Source of the DNA: Nocardiopsis sp. ATB16-24
GTDB lineage: Bacteria > Actinomycetota > Actinomycetes > Streptosporangiales > Streptosporangiaceae
Length of the DNA: 64,000 bases
NCBI RefSeq assembly: GCF_030271535.1
Contig: NZ_JASCXJ010000006.1
Coordinates: forward strand, 124,001 to 188,000
Direction of reading: 5' to 3'
Positions within the stretch are counted from its first letter, which is position 1, and the number at the start of each line of letters is the position of its first letter. The position numbers and the translations under genes were made by a program. Below the pieces are notes generated by a model, which had not been told where the DNA came from, did not search any database, and worked only from the letters and a program-made list of their open reading frames with translations. This document shows, one piece after another, positions 9,755-17,845 of this stretch.

Positions 9755-12655
9755 ATGGCCGACCCGCACAGCACCACAGAACGAACCGACGTGACCGCCC
9801 TGCGCCGCGACCTGGAGAGCCGTGTCAGGGGTACGGTCGCCTTCGACCCGGGCACGCGCGCCCTCTACACCTCGGACGCCTCCAACTACCGGCGCGTGCC
9901 GTTGGCGGTGGTCATCCCCGAGACCGTGGAGGACTGCGCGACGGCCGTGCGCACCTGCGCCGAGCACGGTGTACCGATCGTGCCCCGGGGCGGAGGCACC
10001 TCCATCGCGGGCAACTCCATCGGCACCGGCGTGGTCATCGACACCTCGCGCCACCTGCGCGCCATCGAGCACATCGATCCCCAGGCCCGCACCGCCACCG
10101 TCCAACCCGGCGTCATCCTGGACGACCTGCGCCGAGCCGCCGCCGAGTACGGGCTCACCTTCGCGCCCGATCCCTCCACCCACAGTCGTTGCACCATCGG
10201 CGGCATGATCGGCAACAACGCCTGTGGCTCCCACTCGGTGGCCTGGGGCACCACCGCGGACAACATCGTCTCCCTGGACCTGCTGCTCAGCGACGGCACC
10301 AGGCTCACGGTGGGCTCCTACGACAGTGAGGAGCAGACACGGGAACTGGCCCGCAGGCCGGGGCGCGAGGGACGCGTCCACGCCGCGCTGGCCCGCCTGG
10401 TGGAGGAGTACCGCGCCGAGCTGCGCACCGCCATGCCCGACTTCCGCCGCAGGGTGTCGGGTTATGCGTTGGACCGTCTGCTGCCGGAGAAGGGCCGCAA
10501 CGTCGCCGCCGCGCTGGTGGGCACGGAGGGCACCTGTGCGTTCGTGCTCGGTGCCACCGTGCGGCTGGTCCGTACGCCCGCGGCCCGTGCCCTGGCCGTT
10601 CTGGGCTACCCCGACGCCCCCGCCGCCGCCGACGCCGTTCCCGCCCTGCTCACCCACCGTCCGCTCACCGTGGAGGGCATCAACCACCGCATGGTGGCCG
10701 CACTGGACCGGCACGGGACGGGGTCACGGGTACCGCTGCCCGACGGCGGCGCCTGGCTCCTGGTGGAGATCGCGGGACCCGACCACGACGGGGCCGCCGA
10801 GGCCGCCCGGGACATGCTGGCCGGACTCGCGGGCACCGCCCGTCCCCAGGACGCGCTGGTCGTCGCCGACCCCGCCCACCAAAGGGCCCTTTGGCGTATC
10901 CGTGAGGAGGGGGCCGGACTCACCCAGCGCACGCCCACCGGAGACGAGGCCTGGTCCGGCTGGGAGGACGCCGCCGTACCTCCGGAGAACCTGGGCGCCT
11001 ATCTACGCGACTTCGACCGGCTCATGCGGCGCCACGATCGCTTCGGCGTGGTCTACGGTCACTTCGGTGACGGTTGCCTGCACGTGCGCATCGACTTCGA
11101 ACTCACCCATGAACGGGGCCGCCGCGAGTACCGGGCGTTCATGGAGGAGGCCTCGGAGATCGTCGTCAGGCACGGCGGCTCCCTGTCGGGCGAGCACGGT
11201 GACGGTCAGGCGCGTTCGGAGCTGCTCACACGCATGTACCCCGAACGCCTCATCCGGGCCTTCGGCGAGTTCAAGAGGATCTGGGACCCCGACGGCCTCA
11301 TGAACCCCGGCATCATCGTCGATCCGCTGCCCCTGGACGCCGACGTCCGGGTGTCGGCGAGGATGTCGCCACCGCTGCTGGCAGAGGCGTCCCTGGCCTA
11401 CCGGGAGGACGACGGCGACTTCGCCAAGGTCCTGCGGCGTTGCACGGGAGTGGGCAAGTGCCGCCGACAGGAGGGGCCGGGCGTCATGTGCCCCAGCTAC
11501 CAGGTCACCCAGGAGGAGAAGCACTCCACCCGTGGACGCGCCCGCCTGCTGTTCGAGATGGCCACCGGGGAACTCATCACCGACGGATGGCGGTCGGAGG
11601 AGGTGCGCGAGAGCCTGGACCTGTGCCTGTCCTGCAAGGGCTGCCTGAGCGACTGTCCGGCCGATGTGGACATGGCCGCATACAAGGCCGAGTTCCTGCA
11701 CCAGCACTACCGGGGTCGGGTGCGCCCGGCCGCCCACTACTCGATGGGCTGGCTGCCACTCTGGGCGCGCCTGGCCTCGTTGGCCCCGGCCGAGGCCAAC
11801 CGGCTCACCAGGACGCCCGGTGTCTCACGCCTGGCCAAGAGGGTCGCGGGGGTGGCTGCGCAGCGTGATCTGCCCTCGTTCGCCCACACCACCTTCACCC
11901 GGGCCTTCCACCGCCGTGTCGCACGCGGCCAGGCCCGGGCGGACGGGCCTCGGGTGGTGCTGTGGCCGGACACCTTCGGCGAACACCTGAACCCCCACGT
12001 ACCGGCCGCCGCCGTACGTGTGCTGGAGGACGCCGGGTTCAGCGTGGTCCTGCCCCGAGGACGGGTGTGCTGCGGCCTGACATGGGTCTCCACCGGCCAG
12101 TTGGACGTGGCGCGCGCGGTGATGCGCCGCGCGGTACGGGCCCTGGCACCGTTGGTGGAGGAGGGGCTGCCCGTGGTGGGCCTGGAGCCCAGCTGTACCG
12201 CGGCGCTACGCCACGACCTGCGGGAACTGCTTCCCGGGCCGGACAGCGAGAAGGTGGCCGGGGCCGTGCACACCCTGGCGGGGTTCCTGAGCGAGTACGC
12301 CCCCGACTGGCGACCGCCGAGGATCCCCGCCTCGGCCCTGGCCCAGGTGCACTGCCACCAGCACGCGGTGATCGGCTTCGACGCGGACCGGGAGTTGATC
12401 GCCCGTGCCGGGATCGACGGTGAGGTGCTGGACTCGGGCTGCTGTGGGCTGGCGGGGGACTTCGGCTTCACCGAGGGCCGTTACGAGGTGTCCACGGCCA
12501 TCGGGGAGCGCGACCTGTTGCCCCGGGTGCGTGAGGCCTCCGAGGACACCCTGGTACTCGCCGACGGCTACAGCTGTCGTACCCAGATCGAACATGGCAC
12601 GGGTCGCCGGGCCCTGCACCTGGCCGAGGTCCTCGCACGGGGACTGGAGGGCTGA
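9755..12655 (+). CDS. fused FAD-binding and Fe-S oxidoreductase (D-lactate/glycolate dehydrogenase type)
   Basis: 966-residue fusion of a GlcD-like flavoprotein and a GlcF-like iron-sulfur protein. Residues about 40-220 form the FAD-binding PCMH domain (VPRGGGTSIAGNSIGTG; GGMIGNNACGSHS). Residues 220-545 are the FAD-linked oxidase C-terminal domain, with YGHFGDGCLHVRI and GEHGDGQ. Next come two 4Fe-4S clusters (CTGVGKCRRQ ... MCPSYQ; CLSCKGCLSDCP) and a C-terminal pair of CCG-type cysteine modules (CCGLTWVSTGQL; CHQHAV ... CCGLAGDFGF). Such proteins oxidise D-2-hydroxyacids and pass electrons to the quinone pool. The substrate cannot be fixed from sequence. ATG 9755 was chosen because of the promoter spacing. 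Confidence 0.93.
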   Translation: MADPHSTTERTDVTALRRDLESRVRGTVAFDPGTRALYTSDASNYRRVPLAVVIPETVEDCATAVRTCAEHGVPIVPRGGGTSIAGNSIGTGVVIDTSRHLRAIEHIDPQARTATVQPGVILDDLRRAAAEYGLTFAPDPSTHSRCTIGGMIGNNACGSHSVAWGTTADNIVSLDLLLSDGTRLTVGSYDSEEQTRELARRPGREGRVHAALARLVEEYRAELRTAMPDFRRRVSGYALDRLLPEKGRNVAAALVGTEGTCAFVLGATVRLVRTPAARALAVLGYPDAPAAADAVPALLTHRPLTVEGINHRMVAALDRHGTGSRVPLPDGGAWLLVEIAGPDHDGAAEAARDMLAGLAGTARPQDALVVADPAHQRALWRIREEGAGLTQRTPTGDEAWSGWEDAAVPPENLGAYLRDFDRLMRRHDRFGVVYGHFGDGCLHVRIDFELTHERGRREYRAFMEEASEIVVRHGGSLSGEHGDGQARSELLTRMYPERLIRAFGEFKRIWDPDGLMNPGIIVDPLPLDADVRVSARMSPPLLAEASLAYREDDGDFAKVLRRCTGVGKCRRQEGPGVMCPSYQVTQEEKHSTRGRARLLFEMATGELITDGWRSEEVRESLDLCLSCKGCLSDCPADVDMAAYKAEFLHQHYRGRVRPAAHYSMGWLPLWARLASLAPAEANRLTRTPGVSRLAKRVAGVAAQRDLPSFAHTTFTRAFHRRVARGQARADGPRVVLWPDTFGEHLNPHVPAAAVRVLEDAGFSVVLPRGRVCCGLTWVSTGQLDVARAVMRRAVRALAPLVEEGLPVVGLEPSCTAALRHDLRELLPGPDSEKVAGAVHTLAGFLSEYAPDWRPPRIPASALAQVHCHQHAVIGFDADRELIARAGIDGEVLDSGCCGLAGDFGFTEGRYEVSTAIGERDLLPRVREASEDTLVLADGYSCRTQIEHGTGRRALHLAEVLARGLEG

Positions 12656-12797
12656 GAACAGACGGGAGTCGCCCCTTCCACGACCGGGAGGCGCCACGGG
12701 GATCCGCACGGCCGGCGACCTTCCTCGGAGCGGCGCTCTTTGGAGCACAGCGGTACCACGGCGGGTCTCTCCCCGTCGTGGCCGCCCGGGGAGTGGT

Positions 12798-13319
12798 TCA
12801 CACCCCCATCTGGTCGTGGAGTTCGGCCAGGGCCAGGGAGACGGCGTCCGGCAGGCGCTGGTCCCGCGGGTCCACACCCTCACCCAGGTGGACGCGCCAG
12901 TCCACGTCGGTGCCTCCGGGCGGGCGGCGCGCCACCAGTCGGAAGCCGGTGGCGGAGTCGGCCTCGGGAAAGGGCACGAACCGGTTGACCAGGATGGTCG
13001 CGGTGACGCGTTCGGAGACGGTCTCGGCCAGGCGCCGGTAGTCCACGGCGTCGGCGGCCGGGGCCGAGCGCAGTCGCACGGTGTGCTCGCCCGACCCTCC
13101 CTTCAGGAACGTGAAGGTGTCGGGGGTCCAGCGTGCCTGGTCGATGTCCTGCCAGGGGACGGCACGGCCGTCGGGCAGGTACAGGGCGAGCGTGGTGGCG
13201 ACCAGGACCGGGGTCCCCCCGTCGGTGGGGGTGGCGACGGGCGCGTGCGCCAACACGCGCTCGCCCCGCTCCAGCCGGGCGCGTACGGCGGTGGGCACGC
13301 CTCGGGAGAACAGGGACAC
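12798..13319 (-). CDS. conserved hypothetical, possible bacterial PH-like domain
   Basis: 173 residues, no signal peptide or membrane segment. The N-terminal half (RLERGERVLAHAPV, then LVATTLALYLPDG and VPWQDIDQARW) has the alternating strand pattern seen in bacterial PH-like proteins that place a short sequence against a membrane; this is inference only. The C-terminal half carries the conserved-looking ILVNRFVPF. The GTG start overlaps the stop of the upstream YtxH-like gene by one base (TAGTG), which fixes the start and implies coupled translation. The two are transcribed away from the tRNA-Asn genes. Confidence 0.75.
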   Translation of the reverse strand: MSLFSRGVPTAVRARLERGERVLAHAPVATPTDGGTPVLVATTLALYLPDGRAVPWQDIDQARWTPDTFTFLKGGSGEHTVRLRSAPAADAVDYRRLAETVSERVTATILVNRFVPFPEADSATGFRLVARRPPGGTDVDWRVHLGEGVDPRDQRLPDAVSLALAELHDQMGV

Positions 13320-13654
13320 TAACGCTCTCCACCCGAGGTGTCCCTGCCGCCCGGGGGCTGGGTTCCGTTGGAACCGCGGGTCTCCCACTCGACGAGGTCC
13401 ATCTCCTCGTCGGTGGGCCGTGCCAGGAAGTCGCGCACCGATGTGACCGGCATCTTGTCCATGGCCTTGTCGTAGACGGTGCGGCCCGCGTTGCTGACCT
13501 GGGCGCCGACGAGTCCGGCCACCTCTTGGACGACGGGACTGTCGGCCACCTTACGGGCGACACGGGCCAGTTGCTCGTAGCGGGCCCTGCCCGCCCTCGC
13601 TCCCAGGACGTAACCGATGGCGAGTCCGGTCGCGAACGTGATCCGGTAACGCAT
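13319..13654 (-). CDS. YtxH-like small membrane-associated protein
   Basis: 111 residues. The N-terminus MRYRITFATGLAIGYVLGAR is a single glycine-rich membrane segment typical of YtxH-domain proteins, followed by a charged, probably helical stretch (RARYEQLARVARKVAD) and a polar C-terminus. Function is unknown; relatives are small envelope or stress proteins. Start is ATG 13654, which places the membrane segment at the very N-terminus and has AGAGG upstream. It shares a one-base overlap with the downstream hypothetical gene. Confidence 0.75.
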   Translation of the reverse strand: MRYRITFATGLAIGYVLGARAGRARYEQLARVARKVADSPVVQEVAGLVGAQVSNAGRTVYDKAMDKMPVTSVRDFLARPTDEEMDLVEWETRGSNGTQPPGGRDTSGGER

Positions 13655-13765
13655 GGGGTACCTCTTCCGCCTCGGAGACGATCGGTGTGGTCTGGCCACG
13701 ACGTTACCCGGAAGGGACCCCGCCACACATGGCCGACACCGGTCAAGAGCACTCCACGAACACGC

Positions 13766-13771
13766 TAGGCT
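13766..13771 (+). promoter_or_regulatory. -10 element of the first tRNA-Asn gene
   Basis: TAGGCT, 47 bases before the tRNA. The second tRNA-Asn copy has the identical hexamer at nearly the same distance (48 bases), which supports both. Confidence 0.5.
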
Positions 13772-13812
13772 TGGGTTGTCGTCACGGCCGAGGAAGACCG
13801 TGACGTACGCAG

Positions 13813-13885
13813 TCCCGCGTAGCTCAATCGGCAGAGCAGCCGGCTGTTAACCGGCAGGTTATTGGTTCGAGTCCAATCGCGGGAG
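13813..13885 (+). tRNA. tRNA-Asn (GTT)
   Basis: 73 nt cloverleaf. The acceptor arms TCCCGCG and CGCGGGA pair over 7 bp. The anticodon is GTT in the loop CTGTTAA, the T-arm loop is TTCGAGT, and the discriminator base is G. CCA is not encoded. It is identical to the copy at 14470. Confidence 0.97.
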
Positions 13886-13950
13886 CCCGTATCGGACACC
13901 GGCGAGCCGTCCTCGTACAGGCGTCGTCGGTGGAACCACATCATGTGAGC

Positions 13951-13978
13951 CAGGGCTCTTCCCAAGGGAAGGGCCCTG
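13951..13978 (+). terminator. hairpin after the first tRNA-Asn
   Basis: Near-perfect inverted repeat (left CAGGGCTCTTCCC, right GGGAAGGGCCCTG with one G-U pair), 65 bases after the tRNA end. No T-run. Confidence 0.5.
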
Positions 13979-14421
13979 CGGCCTTTCCGGGTGAGGTCCG
14001 CCGACTCACGAGGCTCTCCGCAGGGCCGGGGCGACACCGCCCTCCCGTCCGGCGTGCACCGGCGGACACACGCCCCGATGCCCTCTGACGAAGGGCCGCC
14101 ACCCTCGGTCGCGCCCTTTCCCCGGAAGGCCCTCGTGTGCCTTCACCGACAACCGGTCCCCGATGTGGACGGTCACCGCCCTCGTGGCCGCCACGAGTCC
14201 GGTCACCCCATCTCCCCCCGGCGGGCGGCGCCGCGCGGCCCACGGACGAGCAGGACGGTGTTCACCGTACGATCCCCGACCCCAGCCCCGTCGAGCCGGG
14301 GAACGTCCGCCGCGCCGGTTCGCGAGCCCCGCGGAGCAGGTGTGGGGCCTGCGTTCCGGCGACGTGTGCGCGGCCGGGACGGGAGCCGGAAAAAGCGTCG
14401 CGAGCACCCTCCGGGAGGCGC
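13979..14421. other. non-coding spacer between the two tRNA-Asn genes
   Basis: No gene is supported. Several long open frames exist on both strands, as expected at this GC content, but they are Arg/Pro/Gly-rich with no recognisable product, and none has both a start signal and normal third-position bias. Confidence 0.55.
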
Positions 14422-14427
14422 TAGGCT
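14422..14427 (+). promoter_or_regulatory. -10 element of the second tRNA-Asn gene
   Basis: TAGGCT, 48 bases upstream of the tRNA, the same hexamer as in front of the first copy. Confidence 0.5.
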
Positions 14428-14469
14428 AGTGGCGTCGCCACGGACCCCCAAGGCACCGGGTGAACGCAG

Positions 14470-14542
14470 TCCCGCGTAGCTCAATCGGCAGAGCAGCCGG
14501 CTGTTAACCGGCAGGTTATTGGTTCGAGTCCAATCGCGGGAG
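14470..14542 (+). tRNA. tRNA-Asn (GTT), second identical copy
   Basis: Same 73 nt as 13813-13885, with anticodon GTT, and the same six bases (ACGCAG) immediately upstream. Probably a tandem duplication of the gene with its leader; the spacer between the copies is not duplicated. Confidence 0.97.
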
Positions 14543-14549
14543 CGGTACG

Positions 14550-14583
14550 GTCGGGCCCCTCTCCTCAGGGAGAGGGGCCCGAC
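14550..14583 (+). terminator. strong hairpin terminator after the second tRNA-Asn
   Basis: Perfect 15-bp stem (left GTCGGGCCCCTCTCC) with a 4-base loop TCAG, starting 8 bases after the tRNA. Not followed by a T-run. Confidence 0.8.
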
Positions 14584-15176
14584 GTCGTCCACGGGGCGTT
14601 GGGTCGTTCCTTCACGGGGAGGCTCGCCCACGTCGCCGGCCCTTCCCGGGCGTTCGCCGTGCCGGTCGTCCGGGGCGGGGCTGCTCCTCGACCGAAGGGG
14701 CACGCGCGAGAGCGTCGGTGAGGAGAGGGTCTCGGTCGGGCCGTGGTGGTCGTCCTCCCCGCCCCGCCGTCCACGATACTGAGAGGTCTTCTCGGTGTCC
14801 CGGCACGTCGGGATCGTGAGGGCTTCGCCCTTCGTCCGTACGCCGCAGAGACTTTCATGAGGTGGCCGGGCCGGGCGGGCGCCGACACGAGGAACGATGC
14901 GCGAGGGGGCCAAGGGAACACCGGTTCACAGCGTCCTCACCGACGCCGCCGTGGTCTCCACGGTGATCCTCTCCGTGCCCTCGCTCGTCTGTGGCCCGTC
15001 CCTGATGGGGAGGCCCGGCGCGCGAGGTCGTGTTCTGCGACCGGGTGGGTCTCTCTTCTCCGGGCGGGGCCCGCAGGACGTGCCCCCGTCGGCGCACCGG
15101 GACGGAAGATGGTGTGGTCCCTCGCCCGCTGCCGGTCCGAGGCGGCTCCAACGCGGGGGTGAGGGAACGACGGGTT
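14584..15176. other. about 590 bp without a recognisable gene
   Basis: Lies between the tRNA terminator and the end of the methyltransferase gene. Open frames on both strands are compositionally random and carry no domain I recognise. I see no tRNA, repeat or strong promoter. Confidence 0.5.
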
Positions 15177-16064
15177 TCAGATGCGGCCCAGACCGCCCAG
15201 GATCAGTCGACGGTTGCGCTGGGGCATCTGGTAGCAGCCGGGTACGGGCGGGGCCACGGGAAGGGTGCGCCAGCGCTGGACCTCGATCAGGCCGGGCTCG
15301 CTGATCCGCCAGCCCTCGAAGAAGCCCTCGATGGTCTTCCGCGAACGCCAACGGCCGGACCCCAGGTGGTCCAGGAAGACCCGCTCCAGCTGTTCGGCGC
15401 GGGAGGCGTCCTTGGGGAAGGCCGTGGGGTCGGGGCGGCAGTAGTGACTGAGGACCATGTGGCTGCCCGGGGCCAAGGACTCGCGCAAGGCGGCGATGTG
15501 CTCGGCCGGGGTGTCGGCGTCGGAGGTGTGCGAGACCACGCCGGTCAGCAACAGGCCCACGGGCCGGTCCAGGTCGATGAGGCTCCGGGTCTCGGAGCTG
15601 TCCAGAAGCAGGTCCGGCTGGGTGAGGTGGGCCTTCACCGCCGTGGTGGTGCGCCCGTCACGGAGCAGGGCGAGGTGGTGGGTCAGCACCACCGGATCGT
15701 CGGTGGCGTAGACCACGCGGGCCGAGGGGTCGCTCGCGTGCGCGATCTCGTGGGGGTCTCCGGGCGCGGGCAGCCCCGCGCCGAACTGAATGAACTGTCG
15801 GATGCCCAGGTCGGCGCTCAGGTGGCGCACGGCCCGTTGGAGGAAGGCCCGTTCGCCCAGGACGAGGTCCTGGAACCCCGGCGCCGCCTGTTCCGCCCTG
15901 GTGGCCAGGTCCCTGTCCACCTCGAAGTGGTCCTTGCCCTTGAGGTGGAAGGAATGCAGCCGGGCCAGACTCGGCCGGGTCAGGTCGACGAAAGGCGGAG
16001 GATTGGCCCTGACATGCTTACTCCCCGCCTGCCTGAGGAAATCGGGGGAGGTGAATCGAGACAT
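15177..16064 (-). CDS. SAM-dependent methyltransferase, DUF574 (Methyltransf_19) family
   Basis: 295 residues, a typical length for this actinomycete-expanded family. Landmarks are ARLHSFHLKGKDHFEVDRD near residue 35, the SAM-binding strand QFIQFGAGLPAPGD near 90, VVYATDDPVVLTHH, and the later strand GLLLTGVVSHT. The substrate is unknown. These genes are often paired with XRE/DUF397 genes in Streptomyces; no such partner is adjacent here. The ATG has GAGGA six bases upstream. The promoter is close to the general sigma-70 consensus (annotated separately), unusual in this genome, and upstream DNA is AT-richer, which could mean recent acquisition. Confidence 0.9.
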   Translation of the reverse strand: MSRFTSPDFLRQAGSKHVRANPPPFVDLTRPSLARLHSFHLKGKDHFEVDRDLATRAEQAAPGFQDLVLGERAFLQRAVRHLSADLGIRQFIQFGAGLPAPGDPHEIAHASDPSARVVYATDDPVVLTHHLALLRDGRTTTAVKAHLTQPDLLLDSSETRSLIDLDRPVGLLLTGVVSHTSDADTPAEHIAALRESLAPGSHMVLSHYCRPDPTAFPKDASRAEQLERVFLDHLGSGRWRSRKTIEGFFEGWRISEPGLIEVQRWRTLPVAPPVPGCYQMPQRNRRLILGGLGRI

Positions 16065-16108
16065 CGCCGTCCTCTTGTCTGAGGTGGGGAAGTGTGGTCG
16101 ACCTCTGG

Positions 16109-16137
16109 ATTCTATTCCGAGTGTGCAGTGTTGTTAA
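16109..16137 (-). promoter_or_regulatory. near-consensus sigma-70 promoter of the DUF574 gene
   Basis: On the minus strand TTAACA (16132-16137), a 17-base spacer and TAGAAT (16109-16114). Both hexamers match consensus at five of six positions. The predicted start leaves a leader of about 37 bases containing the ribosome-binding site. Confidence 0.7.
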
Positions 16138-16611
16138 CCGCATCACAGACACAGGATGGAGAAAATCTCCGTTCACGGCGCCCGGGAAGTGCCGCGCAGG
16201 ACATCGAAGGGCGAGCTTGGGGTCGCTAAGACTTATATCCCCGATGTCCATTATGCGAGGAATCAGGGCGCGGCCGCGCGACAAGCCCGTGGTTGCGGGC
16301 TTTGCGGGCCCCGGTAGGGGCGGACGGGCTTTCCGCACGGACCGGTGACAAGTGTGCGGAGCTTCTCGGACGTGTGCGCGATCACCGCTTGTTCTCGCGT
16401 CCGGAAAAGGAGATCCTCCCCTGTATCGGCGCGGAAAAGCACGGTAATCCAGGGCCGCTGCCTGCGGCAATACACTCCTTACCCCGAATAAGGGCGCTTC
16501 TTGAGGAGTGTTATGGCCATCAGGAAAACAAGGCGCCTGTGGTGTCCGACCGGCGGACGCACGGGAATTCCATGCCGACCCGTGTGGCCCCGTCGAGGCC
16601 GCGTGCCCACG
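16138..16611. other. AT-richer intergenic patch with hairpin and a possible 33-codon ORF
   Basis: Visibly lower GC than its surroundings, with several A/T-rich -10-like hexamers (for example TTATAT near 16230). A hairpin AAGCCCG/CGGGCTT lies at 16283-16302, followed by TTT. A small frame at 16513-16614 starts with ATG after GAGGAG and encodes a 33-residue Arg-rich peptide ending inside the -10 of the next gene. A 70-codon minus-strand frame (16263-16475) has poor third-position GC and is not called. Confidence 0.45.
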
Positions 16612-16614
16612 TAG
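16513..16614 (+). CDS. possible small basic peptide or leader peptide
   Basis: 33 codons starting MAIRKTRRLW, with a good Shine-Dalgarno (GAGGAG, 4 bases from ATG). It is Arg-rich with two cysteines and resembles nothing I know. Its TAG stop lies within the TAGGAT -10 element of the reductase gene, so if translated it belongs to a separate transcript. Third-position GC is moderate. It could be chance; the ribosome-binding site is the only support. Confidence 0.25.
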   Translation: MAIRKTRRLWCPTGGRTGIPCRPVWPRRGRVPT

Positions 16615-16617
16615 GAT
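16612..16617 (+). promoter_or_regulatory. -10 element for leaderless reductase transcript
   Basis: TAGGAT ends seven bases before GTG 16625; there is no ribosome-binding site between. Confidence 0.45.
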
Positions 16618-16624
16618 GGGCCCC

Positions 16625-17329
16625 GTGGACCGCCCCTACACCATTCTCAGCTGCGCCATGTCGGTCGACGGACGCATCGACGACACCGGACCGCAACGGC
16701 TCCGGTTGTCCAACGAGGCCGACTTCGCGGAGATCGACGAGCTGCGCGCGGAGTGCGACGCGATCCTGGTCGGCGCCGGGACCCTGCGCGCCGACGATCC
16801 CCGTCTCCTGGTCCGCTCACCCCTGCTGCGCCGGCGCCGCAGGGAACAGGGACGTACCGAGAACCTCCTCAAGGCCGTGATCACCCGCAGCGGGGAGATC
16901 GACCCCCAGGCCCGCCTCTTCTCCACCGGTGACGCGGGTGCCGTCGTCTACACCACCGGGGCGGGGGTGGAGATCGCCCGGAGCGCGTTGGAACGGCGTC
17001 CCGACGACGACCCGCCGGCCGACGTCGTGGACGCCGGCGACCCGCCCACCGCCAAGGCCGTCCTGGCCGACCTGGCCGACCGCGGCGTGTCCCGCCTGCT
17101 CGTCGAGGGCGGTGGACACGTCCACACCCTGTTCCTCACCTCGGGGCTGGTCGACGAGCTCCGACTCGCGATCGCCCCGTTCTTCGTGGGGGAGGAGGAC
17201 GCCCCGCGCTTCGTCCTGCCCGGCGCCTTCCCCCACACCCCCGACACCCCGATGCGTCTACTGGAGGCGCGGGCGCTCGGGGAAGTGGCGGTCCTGCGCT
17301 ACCGCCTGGGAGAGGGGGAGGGGCGGTGA
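16625..17329 (+). CDS. RibD C-terminal (pyrimidine reductase) domain protein
   Basis: 234-residue stand-alone reductase of the RibD_C/dihydrofolate-reductase-like fold. In riboflavin synthesis this domain uses NADPH to reduce the ribosyl side chain of the deaminated pyrimidine. Visible landmarks are SCAMSVDGRIDD at the N-terminus, the AILVGAGTLRADDP segment and VSRLLVEGGGHVHTLFL before the last strands. The partner deaminase is the next gene, overlapping by four bases (GTGA), so the two act together. Some reductases of this fold have other substrates, so a role outside riboflavin is possible. Confidence 0.88.
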   Translation: MDRPYTILSCAMSVDGRIDDTGPQRLRLSNEADFAEIDELRAECDAILVGAGTLRADDPRLLVRSPLLRRRRREQGRTENLLKAVITRSGEIDPQARLFSTGDAGAVVYTTGAGVEIARSALERRPDDDPPADVVDAGDPPTAKAVLADLADRGVSRLLVEGGGHVHTLFLTSGLVDELRLAIAPFFVGEEDAPRFVLPGAFPHTPDTPMRLLEARALGEVAVLRYRLGEGEGR

Positions 17330-17796
17330 ACGTCGGGCCGCCTCCGGCCGTGGGCGAGGCCGACGCCCACTGGCTGCTGCGCACCGTGGAACTGTCGCGC
17401 TCCTGCCCGCCCTCCGACACCGCTTTCTCCGTGGGCTGCGCGGTGGTCGCCGCCGACGGCACCGTCCTGGGCGAGGGCTACTCGCGCCGTGACGACCCGC
17501 ACGACCACGCCGAGGAGGTGGCCCTGCGCGAGGTGGACACGGACGACCCTCGGCTGACCGGTGCCACTCTGTACTCGTCGCTGGAACCGTGCAGCTCCCG
17601 TTCCTCCCGGCCCCTCCCGTGCAGCGCGCTGATCCTGGCCACGCCGATCCCGCGCGTGGTCTTCTCCTGGCGTGAGCCCGACCTGTTCGTGGACTGCGAC
17701 GGGGCCGAGCGCCTGCGCGCCGCGGGCCGTGTCGTGGTGGAACGCCCCGAACTGGCCGAAGGCGTGCGTGAGGTCAACGCCCACCTCGTGGACTGA
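17326..17796 (+). CDS. RibD-type zinc deaminase domain protein
   Basis: 156-residue cytidine-deaminase-fold protein. Zinc ligands are visible: DHAEEVALRE gives the HAE motif (His ligand and catalytic Glu), and EPCSSRSSRPLPC gives the two Cys ligands with nine residues between. SVGCAVVAADGTVLGEGYS is the substrate strand. It would deaminate the diaminopyrimidine riboflavin intermediate before the reductase encoded upstream. In most bacteria both are one RibD protein with the deaminase first; here they are separate and reversed. The start overlaps the reductase stop by four bases. Confidence 0.88.
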   Translation: MNVGPPPAVGEADAHWLLRTVELSRSCPPSDTAFSVGCAVVAADGTVLGEGYSRRDDPHDHAEEVALREVDTDDPRLTGATLYSSLEPCSSRSSRPLPCSALILATPIPRVVFSWREPDLFVDCDGAERLRAAGRVVVERPELAEGVREVNAHLVD

Positions 17797-17840
17797 CGAC
17801 CCCGCCTTCCCTCCGGGGGGGAGGCACCGGGAGCGGGTCG
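17797..17840. terminator. hairpin between convergent deaminase and helicase genes
   Basis: CGACCCCGC at 17797 and GCGGGTCG ending at 17840 pair with one bulge, and an inner CCTCC/GGAGG stem stabilises it. It lies between two convergent stops and could serve both. Confidence 0.45.
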
Positions 17841-17845
17841 CCTCC

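Noticed and set aside
13979..14421. Possible small gene between the tRNA-Asn copies
   Set aside because: Several overlapping frames in all phases, none with start signals or recognisable sequence.
16263..16475. 70-codon minus-strand frame upstream of the DUF574 gene
   Set aside because: Third-position GC is clearly below that of neighbouring genes and the hairpin at 16283 lies inside it; no recognisable product.
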